NCBI GenBank assembly: GCA_000149265.1
Contig: CH002883.1
Coordinates: 663,845-727,844 of the forward strand
DNA from: Ciona savignyi
Lineage: Eukaryota; Chordata; Ascidiacea; Phlebobranchia; Cionidae
DNA length: 64,000 bases
Direction of reading: 5' to 3'
Shown here piece by piece: positions 24,101-36,436 of this stretch (position 1 is the first letter of the stretch; each line of letters begins with the position of its first letter). The position numbers and the translations under genes are program-made. The notes beneath the pieces are model-generated. The model did no database searches. It saw only the letters and a list, made by a program, of their open reading frames with translations, and was not told the origin of the DNA.

Positions 24101-26330
24101 AAACCGGTGCATGTGTCCGGTATGAACATCTCGCTAAGGATATAACATCACCGGTTTTGATGAGTCCTATTTTCTAAGAAACTGCACACACATCACTAGG
24201 TTTTCGTTGAAATCCATTTAATTTCGGTACGAAATATGGACGAAGTGAAAACGAAAGAAATAAGGAAAATGTCAACAAAATCGGTGCAAACGTAGTGAAA
24301 GACGCTAAACTAGGCATCAATAATAAGTGGTATAATTCTTTAAGCGAAATTCATTTGGAAGTATGGCACAGATAAACGGCAAGCGAAATAGCAGCTTGTA
24401 TATATGGGTACAGGGCAGAAAGTTAATGATCATGATTGATTTCGGTGAAGGCAGTTTTCAATCCGGCAGCTTTGGTTCTTGGCAGTTCTTTAATTATTTG
24501 CAGATGTTTGTGTGTTGAACTGTAATAGAAAGACAATATGGTAATTAACCTTGGACATTACGGATTTTACCTCAACACGCTTATTCATCGGTTTCTATGC
24601 GACACATAGGCTAATTCGATCGAAAAGTAATTATTTAACCTAGCCCGGGCCGTTTAACAGTAGTTACCTTATTTGCCCTTTCAATGACACCTGGAACAGC
24701 GAACGCGCGTCACAATAGAATTGTGGGCAAACAAAACGACCGTTTAAACGTAACAAAAGAAATGTATTCACAACCGATTTCATGTCTATATACGATTTAA
24801 ATATGCCCCAATCGCCCAAAGTATACCACGTCATGTTTAAACCCAATTTTTAAGAATTAATATTTAAGTCACTGTGGGTTCGACGGTATATTATCACCGT
24901 GGACGCATTTCACTCTCGTAAAAGGCGTTTCCGGGCGGTGTCGATCGGGTAGTCATCCAGGTGCCGCGAGCTCAATGTAATTTAACCCTAACATGGAATT
25001 TCGCTTTTGTTTTCCACGATTCCCACGTCTACGGCGTAAAAAAAACGTTAAACTGAAGATGCTGGGCTCCAGATGTCGCCACGATTGGAATTTTCTTTAT
25101 TTTGGAGAGAGTTTCGTGTTTTCTCAGGGCACTGGTGCGATTTAAACAAAGATCTTCCGGTGACTCCAGTCCTTTAACCGACTGTTTGTATTGACATATT
25201 ACACGTGCTTGTAAACGGCGGTTTAAACCATTGTGATAGATTAAATAGAGTGGGCAGTTAACCGTCACGTAGTAAGCGTAGTAAAGTCAAACTATAGGTG
25301 TATTCTTCCCACGAATGTTACATTAGCCCAGGAAGCTTTTACGTCACTTCCATAAACACCGGTCATTTTATCAGAATGACGTCATCTTCCGCATGCATAT
25401 ACCGGGACAATACACAATATTGTCCTATCTGTCTATCGGATTAGCTGATTTAAAAAAACGGGAAATAGGCTTAGGGCAATAGGCATTGGAAGCTCTATGC
25501 AAAACCGTTCATATATAGATTGGATTATACCAGAATTCGATTTGTGTTTAAAAGCCTTACCTTATTAATTGCTGATCTGTCCTGGTTTGATGGTGGTGGT
25601 GGAGCGATTCACAGTTTTGTTTGATTCCAGCTTTTTGTTGGTGGTGGATCGAAGCTTTCTTTGCGGAATCATATCTGTGGAAAACAAGATAGAGGTCATG
25701 AAACTTGCTCGTGCAATAAAATGTCGTAAAACCGCAGGGCGTACGACAACAATAAAGCACGCGCCGCACTCCGCTGCGTGGGAACCTGCCATTAATTAAA
25801 GTTGCATCTGCTGCCGAATATGTGCTCGATGGGGGGGTTGGATATTCGAATAATAACGACAGGCTACGTTCCAAAGTTCAAAACGATCAATAATTCCACA
25901 GTTTTAAAGCAAATACGGCAACAGCTGCGACTGTACTAAGACTTTGAGCGGATGTCAATATTGGATTTACTATTTATTTTATATTTATATAATTATTAAA
26001 TTGGCAATAAACACTTTAAAAGAGTAATAATCACTTTCAACGGGACTGACAGCTAGTTAACAATCACGCGATTAGGAGTCCGCCATTTAAGGTAAGAACT
26101 GTCGCCACCAAATTTTCTCGAAATACAGTTTCCCATAATGAATATTTTATGAAGATTTCTCACGGTCGTATGTGGCGCGTTATTTGAAAATGGAGATTAG
26201 TGACGAAATAATAACGAGTTGACTATAAACAGAAGGGATTATGACGTAACATGCGAGTTTCCCACACCACAGTTTTAGGCGGACAAACTTGATATATATG
26301 ACGAGCGCTAACATCTGTTTTTAAAAACAC
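21104..26330. other. Long intergenic stretch, no gene recognised
   Basis: Five kilobases with only short, unconvincing frames between the orphan gene and the convergent CDK-inhibitor gene. TGACGTCA octamers occur at 21975-21982 and 25377-25384. No transposon family was recognised. It may hold regulatory DNA or unrecognised non-coding transcripts. Confidence 0.3.
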
Positions 26331-27101
26331 TTAATTGATTCTAAAGCTACCTGTTATTTTGGGTTGCCTCGCCATCCTTGATCGTTTTGGACTTGGAGTG
26401 CTAGGATTGAAGAGCTTTCGAGATGCGGGGCGTTTCGTTGGATTCGGTGTGTCTGCTTGGTCTGATGACGTCACACGGTCAGTGGGGCTGGTCACTATGT
26501 TGGTTGATAAGGTGATGACTGGTAACCTCACGGCTGGCACCTTTGTTAAATCTGATTTCGCTTCGCTTGTGATTTTCGGTGGGCTTGCAAATAGTGGGAC
26601 GCACAGCCTCTTGGACGGGGCAATTGTTGTTCTGGTGACGTTTTCATCTCGTTGACCCAGGGGTTGAGCAGAGGTGGTTAGAAGTGGGGTTGTGTTCTGG
26701 TGGGCTTTCTGACTTCGTTGCTTTTTCAACGGGGAACGCTCGGGCCGTGGTGACGACATCTTTGACCTCTGTGTCGCTAACGGTCGAGTGTAAAACGGAG
26801 GCACTTCACTGCTCCTTTGTAACTTCCACTCAAAGCGCATCGGCTTCGCTGCAACCGCCGAGCCGGATTTGGGAGATTCATTCCCGGCCACCGAAGTCTT
26901 TCGGACGTCGAAGTTCCAAGTGAAGTTAAAACGTTTTGCTTCGGAATCTAAGGCCTCTTTGAGTAATCTGTTGGTTTCCAATTGATCGGAAAGTCCAAAG
27001 AGTTGACGGCAAACTGGACTAGGCGGCTTAACCATACCTGGCTTCTCGAAAACTGAAAATGCGGAAGCTTCTCGAGCATTGTACGAAGGCGGTGGAACCA
27101 T
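26331..27101 (-). CDS. CDKN1B-like: Cip/Kip-family cyclin-dependent kinase inhibitor (p27-like)
   Basis: 256 residues from the ATG at 27101, chosen because the family domain follows closely and no upstream Kip sequence is seen. It binds cyclin and CDK to block cell-cycle entry, in the nucleus. The inhibitory domain spans about residues 30-107: cyclin-docking CRQLFG (31-36, RxLF), linker helix, WNFDV (62-66), FEWKLQ (90-95) and the CDK-pocket segment PPFYTRP (101-107), where p27 has FYYRP. The rest is disordered, rich in S/T-P sites, with basic nuclear-localisation-like stretches (TKRPASRK, SPKRSR). The tail QPKITGSF (246-253) is a degenerate PIP box for PCNA, a feature of p21/p57. The coding region is one exon. 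A TGACGTCA lies inside it (26466-26473). Paralogue identity is not decidable; ascidians are known to have CKI genes of this type. Confidence 0.87.
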   Translation of the reverse strand: MVPPPSYNAREASAFSVFEKPGMVKPPSPVCRQLFGLSDQLETNRLLKEALDSEAKRFNFTWNFDVRKTSVAGNESPKSGSAVAAKPMRFEWKLQRSSEVPPFYTRPLATQRSKMSSPRPERSPLKKQRSQKAHQNTTPLLTTSAQPLGQRDENVTRTTIAPSKRLCVPLFASPPKITSEAKSDLTKVPAVRLPVITLSTNIVTSPTDRVTSSDQADTPNPTKRPASRKLFNPSTPSPKRSRMARQPKITGSFRIN

Positions 27102-30100
27102 TTTGATTACAGGTGTTTTTAAGATTTTCAACAAAAACTTAACGCTAGAAATAAAGAAAGTTGGCAATGATAAAATAATATAACAATTATCAAAATAATA
27201 ATTCCTTTCTGAACAAATAAATTTTTTCTTCACCAAATACATATGTGTAATTAGCAATAACAATCATTACGAACCTATCAAACTAACTGTGTAGAATCCT
27301 AGAAAGGTACACTAGCTTATTAATCTACCGACCTTCTTGTAACAACTTCGTTCCGTTCTGCGACGTCTGTACTACTACGCATAGCTACTATTAGTAATCA
27401 AGTCTGGGCTTGCCCTTCAGCAAACAACCAACCATTTCAAACACCAACGAACTCATCAACCGTTTACTGGTCAACCCTTTTGTACAGAATTCGCTCGTTT
27501 CTCTCTTACATCAATATTTTTCTCTTTTATTATCTTCATTATAACTCGCCTTTTTTCATCGCTCTCTCCTTTTCACATCTGTCGCGTTCTCCGATCGATT
27601 AAACTGCTCGCCCAACAACTGTTATTGCTGGTAATCCATGGTCTCTTCAAGGGAATACAAATAACCAAGCCTGTAGTGGTTTTCCCTATAAAAGAAATAT
27701 GTATTCACCTAAGGTTTAAAAAACGCAAAAAAACATTCAACACGCCAAAATTACTTATTGGCGCATTTTAAATTGTATGTTTCTTCCATTATTGTAAGTG
27801 TCCGATAATTAAAACGTGGTGTGGGACGCCTATAATATATGTAATGAGCTAAAAGATATATTAGAAAAGCTATAACGTTTTTTTTTTCAATATTCTACCT
27901 AGATATTATAGGGCCGTTAAAAACAATCAAAACTGGTATTGCATAGATTAAATATAATTTTTTTTCCTAAATATAATTTGCATAAAGAGATAATATATTG
28001 GAAAATTGATATACCACGACGACACGCGCTCAAACAAATTGTGTTAATCGTCGCACTTGGAACAGAAGGCGCGCAATTCTTCAATCAAGCAACATATGTG
28101 ATGTAACAATGGACAGGGTCATCGGCTGTTGTAATGTGACGTCACGTACAAACAGATGGAAAGGCGTGAATTGCGGCTGCAAATACAAGTGTGACATCAC
28201 ACGTTTCCACGAAATTCCCTTAACTGCTGCATCACAATGATGTTTATGTATCTCATTTGCCAAGCTGAGCTTTTTTCTTTAAAGGAAAGTTACGCATAAC
28301 TTTTAAAATAGCCCAGTTAACCAAAGCTAAGGATCAAAGGATGGATTTGCTTTAAATCACTCAGCACCCAACAGCCTAGATATTTCCAGGGGTTAGCATC
28401 TGTCTAGAAGCTTCCCACGTCACTAATATTGGATTAACCTGAGTTAATCTAATACTGCGGATTTAACAATATGGCGTTATTTGTTTGACCGTTTCCTACG
28501 AAACTACTATTCTTGGTTTTCAAGTTAAACTAGAACGTACGCGACACGTCGTTGTTACGTCACAGTTCACAGTTTGTTGTAACAATCGTGTTTACAGTGT
28601 AACGGACCGAGTTTACAATCGCAATTACGTGACAATGACCCAATAATAAACAAGTCCAGGTTAATTGTGACCGGTTGTAAATGCGGTTATTTTGCGAAAT
28701 ACTTGACCCAGTAGTAGAACGCTGATTTCCAGCACAGTTTTTAAAACTTCGAAAAACAGTAATTTTTCTTTGTTTTAATAGTATTTCGAAACCGTACCAT
28801 TATAAAACCATAAGAAACGGTTTGAAATTGCCTGACCATATTAGGCATTTTAATAAACAGGACTGCAGGCTAATAGTTCATGTACTTAACAGTCGTAAGT
28901 TGTAGCCCAAGACGTTCTTCTTATGTATGGACTTTATAGTATAAAAAATGTACAAATACTAAAGTTACGGTAGAAACATCTGTATTTCATTACATATTAA
29001 GTTTTTGATTGACATCTGCAGTTTCATTTCGTGGCTAATATTATTAATACGTAAATAAATATGTAATAACAGCTTAGTTTTATTGATTTAAAATTAAACT
29101 TGATGAGTGACAACTTAATTCAGACTTCAAGCGTGACCGAACTTGCGTATTGATACACAATATTGCGACACGGGGTTTCTTTTCACAGGTGTGTCAATGT
29201 GGCAACGTTCTTTATTACTCCATAATTGGGCTTGTAAAACCACCTGTGCTCATGGTTAACTTATCTCTAGAGCTACTATTATCACGGGCTATGCGAACAT
29301 GTCACGAAACAGCAACGTTTGCCCTCTGATGCAAAGCAACTAGTCGTGTGCCGCTGATCATATTGTAATGCTGAAGTTAATACTTGCAGAGTCACACGTG
29401 CAGTACATTGAGCGATAATCGGCTGTTTGCACAATGAATCATAGTTGACACAAGGTGACGAAAAGTTTGCTCTGCATCAAATTCAATATGATTGATAGAC
29501 TTACCAAGTTCTAGAGGTTGACTGTTACGTTAAATAAGGTTCATTACTGTATTTTAATCGCCATCACTCAAGCAACTTTCCCGCCTATTTTGCCACGTGA
29601 CTTAACGGTTTTCGTGCACCTTACAACCGCAAAGTTGCGACACGAATTGTTTCGCTAACGCCAAGGCTTGGAGCTTAACTTCTTATGTTAAATATATTAG
29701 GAAACAGGAAATACTTTTGTTTCAGTCCTGTTTCTATCGTGTATAATCGCACAGTGAACGTGGGAATTCAAATTTTTTTGTTTTAGGACGGATATTAACG
29801 GCGTAATCCGAGAAACCCGGCGACTTTCTCAAGTCTTCTCATGTTTTGTACCAAGTTAAAGGATTTTTCTTTGTGGTTGAATATTGAATGTTCTATAAGT
29901 CGGATATTGGTTGCTTGCGATAAGCCGCTTGCCACGGACAAACCCAACATATATCCGGGCCTCTATACATCTCAGCATGTGGTAGCTAGGATTTAAACCG
30001 ATTTCACCCGAATCAGCATATTTATATCTAGCTCTAGGCGATTCCTAGGCGTGGCTAATAAAGATTCTTGAGTAGTAATTGCTTATAATTAAACTCCAAC

Positions 30101-30128
30101 GTGAACTAACACTAACAACTAACCGCAA
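27102..30128. other. Upstream region of the CDK-inhibitor gene, non-coding
   Basis: No gene is recognised. 27102-27400 is probably the 5' UTR or promoter side of the CDK-inhibitor gene. TGACGTCA occurs at 28137-28144. A near-perfect 12-bp stem with a 4-nt loop (TATTGGATTAAC / GTTAATCTAATA) lies at about 28427-28454. Confidence 0.3.
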
Positions 30129-30373
30129 TTAATACAATTTTACAACTTCCACATCCGAGGTCGCGTTTTTATATACACGAACAAACAACACCATTGTTTC
30201 ATCACAATCAGCGCCGACAAAGGCATTATCACGGTGCTCGCGTGTCGCAAGTAAACTTCGCGAAATTGCCGACTCGCTGTCGCCAAGATATCCGCTTTCC
30301 TCAACTTGCAACTCCCCTTCCGCATGCTCCGCGTCAATTATTTTCCTAAGATTATGTCCCCATACCATATTAA
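30129..30373 (-). CDS. Possible short ORF or terminal exon, unknown
   Basis: 80 codons from an in-frame ATG at 30373 to TAA. Composition is unlike its surroundings: many GC-ending codons and an acidic, coding-like product (IIDAEHAEGELQVEESG, later SAISRSLLATREHRDNAF). A weak acceptor (ATCTTAG) precedes the IIDAEH part, so it may be a last exon of an unseen gene. No domain is recognised and chance is not excluded. Confidence 0.22.
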
Positions 30374-30389
30374 AACTTTTTACGAGCAA

Positions 30390-33300
30390 ATGGCATCATT
30401 TGTTTTGCGTTGATTTTATGTATCGTATATACTTTAGTGGTTTTATTCTAGAGGTAGCGTTTACCTCGTTTTGTAATAAAACCCGACATATAAAAATGAT
30501 TAAGGAGATTTTGTAAAATAAGTTTCGGACCAAATGACAGTACTAAAGTGTTTCCAAATATACTGTTGGTCCCGCCACACATAAGAACATCAGCCGTAAT
30601 ATAAAAGCCACCAACTCTTCATAAATAACATTGATCAAGTACACTACCATACTTCAAGAATACGATATATAGATAAGGGCAATTGAAACACGTTTCATAA
30701 CAGCCACTTTACGGTATTCTGTAAATTGTACACTGTTGTAAACTTCTTTGTACTAATCGTTTTGTGAGTGTTTTAAAAAGTCAGCAGTCCAATATAAAAA
30801 AGTATAAACTTCCTCAATCCCATTTCGTTTATTATGTTACATTTGCTTCAATCTGGGTCACGTGGACAGCAATCGGCACCTGTACCATATGTGATGTCAC
30901 AGCGGGATAATAATTTATTATGGACGTGTGCGCGACAGCCGTCTTGTTACGTCTAATCTCGGGAGACGCATTTTAATTGAAAACCTCCCCAGAGATCGCT
31001 ACCACCTACGAGTGAATTATAAACCTAATTGCCCGGGCTTTAACCTACTATCTTTTTAAGGTTTGCTTGTTTTTACTTCTTTGCACTGTCGCTACGGTTG
31101 ATGGGTGTAACGAGAAGCCATATCACTCCGTTCTGGCTAAATGAACACGGCGCGTGCTCAGCAATCGAGGCTTTGTTATATCAACAAAGACAATTGCTTA
31201 CTTATCAACCAATCTTTGCCGTTTTTTTAAAAAACTGAGACAGAAAGGTAGACTCCAGATTTAGAAAAGAGAAACAATCATTCAATTACCTCAACTACTC
31301 CCCTAAGCACGCCTCAGCCGTCTTCACATTCGTTGAGCAGAACCAAATAAATCGAGATTACTAAACGAGCGTAACCTTATCCATCGAACCGTTTGCAATT
31401 TCCTTCAAAGTTCATATGTAGAGCATTTAATCTCCATTAAGCAATCGCATCCTGACTGATATCAAATAATGCGATCGATAATAATTCAATAATATGATCG
31501 GCTAATGAATAATGACCAAAGTCCATTACATTAGGCAATACGTATACTAATTCGTTTGAAGCAGAGTTGGTACTGTATTAATATACTGAGAAAGAGTTAA
31601 AAAAAAGCTTACGTCTAAAGCTTAACTACATACATCACACTATCATTTGAATTTTTAGTTGATGAACAAATACAATTTATTTGCTGTAAGCTTTAATATC
31701 TATATTGTAGTTAGTCCGTTTTCGAGACAACCTTAAAATATGAATTATGTACAGATTCTATTACTACCTATGCGTGTTACAGCGGAAGCAGTATTGCACG
31801 ATCTCACGCCCAGTGTGTACATAGCATTGTAAACCCTTTGAATACACTATAACAATTTGTTTCCGTATTTTTTGCGCTGGTCGTCAGTGGTTTTGTGCGA
31901 ATTCGTCGGTTCCATTATCGGACGATTTTTTTGTAATTAGTAGCTAAAAGCATTTTAAATTACGGTTAGCGCTTTGAATATGGTGTACTTTTGATTTTAA
32001 TGGAGTACGTGGTTAAATGATAAACTATTAGTTTGGTAAAACAATAATTGCACCATTGTCGTTAGTGCAAACATCTCGCTATCTTATTTCGTAGAAATAA
32101 ACCGCAGCACTTTCCAGCATATTTACTCGTATTGGTGCGTTACGATCATACACGAGGCACGAACAAATGTGCATATAAGTCGGTGGTGGAATTGGCTGAA
32201 TCAACAGAAAGTCGTAGTAAACTTGTTTTCGGCGTGAACGCTCTAGCCCGAGGCTACTGGAGTGGATTTGGCTCCAATCGTGGGAGAAATGCACTCCACG
32301 TCTAGTCGACAAAACGAACGATTATTACGTTGGGACATGTCTGTGTCTGTGCGACATCTACCTAGGGGGTATTGTCACTTAGCACACCTTTTAAACATAA
32401 TCTTACCGGTTGTTTTGTTAACAAAGAGTATTGGAACTAACATAAATAAAGAATAAAGGGTTGTATTTGATATAGTATCACATATTAGTTTATAAATTGA
32501 CTAGAGATAATAATGGTTTGTATTGCAGGTAACTGTACGCGTGTTGCGCGATATTGAATTCACGCATTCTTATGATACTTATTATTGTAAACTGTTTGTG
32601 GTCTGCTCCACAATAAACAGTGCAAGTTTGAATACCTAATTTATTTTGCAAATTATTATACCAAGAATGTGTATCTATGACAAATCGTATGCGGATTTGG
32701 ACGTAATAAACCACATTTTGACAGTTTTATTTTAGTGTGTGAATATATTTATAGATATATATTCGTGACTAGGTTAACAAAACAATTACATGAAATATGC
32801 AATGGGTATTTTTAAATACACTGAACATTAAAGTTTCTTTTGGTTTCATTAAAAGCGGCCTTCCCGCCAATTTGGTCACGTGCTCGCACGATATGACGTC
32901 ATATCGTACGTTAAAAGCGCGGGAAGAAATTTCTTCTTCTCGGTTCTCTCGAATATTGGCAAGTTTATGCACGCCTCTATGGAGATTAGAAAGATAATCT
33001 GATACGTCTAATTACGGCGTGGCTTGTTTGGCGGTTGAATATGGATTCAGCATAACAGCTCCGCGGGCGCTCTCACTTGTCCGGTGACCCAGCACTTTGA
33101 CATAAGCTATTGGGCGTATACCTCCACTGCCTTGGTAAACCAGCCGTGGCGCTTTTTGTGTGACGTCATATGGCGCAATCGAGATGTTGTGTCGCAACCT
33201 CGAGACAGGCGACAAAACAAATAGTTCACGCCACGAGTCTGGGACGATTGTGAGAGTGTCTTCCTGCCCAGCACTTTCTTTTTTTCACGTTCATGTCTAC

Positions 33301-33657
33301 ATATAATTGTAATTCTGATGTAATAGAAATCGTGTCACTGCCACGGGAAGCCCATTGTGGCCGAATTAGTTCATAACCACTCCGAAACTACCAATTGGAA
33401 ATGAACCGCGGAAAATTACCATCTTTAAACTACAAAGTACCAATTGGACAATCGGCATTTATTACATTTTCGTTTAACGATAGTAAGTACAACGAATAAG
33501 AACATGGCAATAAATATAAAACATTTGTTTAAAGTGAGTAATAGTAAGCTCTTTATCGTCATCTAGCGGCAAAATTAGCATGACAATTCTTTTCTACTCC
33601 GGTGGGAAATGATAGATCATCATCTGCATCAAAAATTTATTCTCAGTTCAGTAACAA
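30390..33657. other. Intergenic, downstream of the LRR gene
   Basis: No gene is recognised. Notable items are the CRE-centred palindrome at 32889-32908 and TGACGTCA at 33161-33168. The segment lies beyond the 3' end of the minus-strand LRR gene. Confidence 0.3.
32889..32908. promoter_or_regulatory. Perfect 20-bp palindrome centred on a CRE
   Basis: The 20 bases are identical to their reverse complement and contain the CREB/ATF consensus TGACGTCA (32895-32902) flanked by ATAT-type arms. A second TGACGTCA lies at 33161. No target gene is close: the LRR gene ends at 33658. Confidence 0.5.
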
Positions 33658-36334
33658 TTATTGGTAGTCTGATACCGTGGTTAATTTAACGTCATTTTCA
33701 GGTGTTGACGATACAATAGATGCGTGGTCCCTTGTAGAAGCAGGAACAACTGTTGCCCAACGTGTCCGTACCTTACGGGAACACCACCTTTTCACAGCCA
33801 ATAAGATTACCACAGATATCACCAGATCGGCTAATACAGACAATATTATTATTGTCGTGTATGACTTTGCTGGTTTTGCCTCACTTTCGTCGCTGTAGAA
33901 ATGATTAAACTTAACGTCGCTTTCGTTTGTGGTGTTATTCGTTGATGTGATTATGGACAAATCTGTTGTAATCAATACCAAAAATTGCGTGGCAGTTGGT
34001 TTAACAGTACTTTCCTGTCCCTTGTCGCGTGTTAAAAATCTTGAAGTAGTGTTTAGTATAGCTCCAGCCGGTGTAGTTATGATTTCTTCCGGACACTTGT
34101 CGATTAAAGCAGAAACAGTTCGCAGGTCAATTCTTCCAGTGACGTAGACGTCAAGCAATCGTTCACCGCGCTGATCAGCGGGATCGTAGCACGTGACGTC
34201 GTGGTATCCCTTGGCACTTCCAACCCAAGCTCCGTCTGTGATAACCCACTGAACGAAAGGAAGCATGTTGCAATCACAGAGCCAAGGGTTTCCACTCCAA
34301 TCCAACCATATGTCGTCGGAATATTGGGGTAATTCTTTATGGGCCAAATTCGTGTTGGTAAGAGACAAGTAACTTTTGATTTCTGTAATGGCGTCATCTA
34401 ATTTTACCTGCAAATAACTAAACTATAAGTAATCTATCGTTTAACATCAAACAAAATAATTACTGTTGAAGTGTTTGAACTGGCGTTGAAACTCAATTGC
34501 AGCCAATCAACATCTAACGATCGGAGCTCATTATTCCGTAGACTCAGATGACTAAGATTAGGACAACCTGTAATAATACAGATGGTTATTGTTTCCTTTT
34601 ATCTAGAAAAAATAATATATGCACAAACAATCGCTAGTTAACTGGACAGACCAGGATAACTCCATGTTCCTGAAATTCTGAGGTACCTCTTGTTAAGAAC
34701 CTATAGTTGACCATTTTATAAAGAATTTTTATATTCAAATCAACTGGATATACATGATATTATATCCCATTTTTAATGTATGTTTTTCACATGACCTACC
34801 CTTAATAAAATCCGCAGGTAGTTTTTCCACCTTGTTAAAGCCAAGATCAAGATAAACCAACGAAGCTGCGTCACCCAAGATTCCAGGTGGCCAAGTGACT
34901 ATACGGTTGTCTGATAGGTCGAGACTTGTCATGTGATCTAAACCAGCAAACGCAGCATCAGACAAAGTTTCGATTCCGCAGTTTGCAGCTTGTAAGTTCG
35001 TTAATCGTTTTAAACAGGAGAGAAAACCTGTGTCGGAGCTGTAGCCTGAGAACAGAGTGCAAGAAAAGTAAAATCTAAACAAAATACTCCTCCGATTTCA
35101 TTAAACGCCCACCTTTAACAACATTAGGTAACTTATTTGATGATATCCGTAAGACAATCAGGTTGCTAAGTTGACATATAGTGTCACGAGGAAAGCAAGT
35201 GTTCTCCGATGTCAGATCATTATAACTCAAGTCAAGTTCTGTAAGAAGCGTTAAACTTGCGAAGGAATTGTTCTGAAATGTAACAATATTATTAGTCTGT
35301 TATACCAATTGATTCGTGTATTTGAACATATGCCGTTTGAAACATTACTACTGATAATCGCGTTTGAAATTGAGTCATATGGACAAAAAAACTATTTTGC
35401 GTTACCTATTAGTTATTGGGCCTTAGCCAAATGGGACTATATTCCTAGGAATCTGTATAACATATCTACCTCTATGCACGAAATCTTGTTGTGGGCTAAT
35501 GAAAGGTAATCCAGTTTTCGGGCGGTTCGAAAGTGAAATGAAGTCACCGGTGACGTAATTTCGTTCCAGGATACATCGAGGTCATTTAGGTTAACCATCC
35601 CGTGTAGAATGTTGACTGGCAACTCCGCAATCTTGTTATTTCTCATAGTAAGCTGCTGCAGTGTCGTTCTTGAAGCTCTGTAACAAACCATAGGCTGCGT
35701 ATTAATGACATATAGAAGGGCTACTGTTCTTACTGTGTTCTAAATTTCCGATTCCAAATGTGATTCAACCGTCAGGCAAATCATATTCCCTTATAACCCT
35801 TTATTAAATAATCTAACAGCTGCAATCAAAGTGAATGATTTAAAATTGGTAGTTATACCCCATTTGAACTACATGACCAGTTAACACTTAAATTAACGCG
35901 TTTGGGCTGTTGCTCCGGAAACTCCTTCTAAAACTCATTGCGATAAGTTGTCCGAGCCTCCGGACTACTACTATTCGCTAGATTACAGAGGACTACGACA
36001 TTCCATGTTGATACCTGTTCGTCAAAGCTATAGATTAAACAAAAATAAAATTTATGCTGCCATGAACATTGTACCTGAATATGTTTTGTCCTGCTAATGA
36101 CGTAATAATGTTGTCGCTCAAGTCAATAATTCGCACTTTGGCTGAGTTGACGTCTTCAGGCACTTTCGTTAAATTTGCTGAATTGCAGAATGCTGAATAT
36201 GAGGTTACTGTGCACGAACAATCATCTACACAAGGTCCAATTTCTCTTCGTACACGATTTTTAAATTGATCAAAACTCAGGCACGGCATAAAAAAAGTAT
36301 AAAGCAAAACACTAAGTACCGTATGTGCAATCAT
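33658..36334 (-). CDS. Single-pass membrane leucine-rich-repeat protein, 575 aa
   Basis: Six exons on the minus strand: 36334-36075, 35677-35470, 35272-35113, 35045-34800, 34567-34464 and 34407-33658. All have GT/AG ends and matching phases. ATG 36334 was chosen because it starts a clear signal peptide (MIAHTVLSVLLYTFFM); an in-frame ATG 34 codons upstream would bury it. Then come a Cys-rich N-cap (CVDDCSC...FCNSANLTKVP), about eight LRRs (for example LTELDLSYNDL, MTSLDLSDNRI, LVYLDLGFNKV), an LRRCT cap (NPWLCDCN, about 366-432), a Thr/Asn-rich stalk, a transmembrane helix (about 510-531) and a ~44-residue tail with no TIR or kinase domain. The layout suggests a cell-surface adhesion or recognition protein. 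Ligand and orthology are unknown. Confidence 0.85.
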
Positions 36335-36436
36335 GTTATCAGCACAGCAGATGCTTGCAGTTTCATGCTCCAATAAATGAAATGACCGAGTAGATATATT
36401 GAAGCGCCGTTCAACCACCCCTGCTGAGTTGACCAT

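Noticed and set aside
25557-25874. 105-codon minus-strand frame with a His-rich stretch
   Set aside because: The His run comes from a short simple repeat; no domain, and overlapping frames of similar length exist on both strands.
26335-26923. Plus-strand frames opposite the CDK-inhibitor gene
   Set aside because: They are antisense shadows; the minus strand carries the recognised Kip domain.
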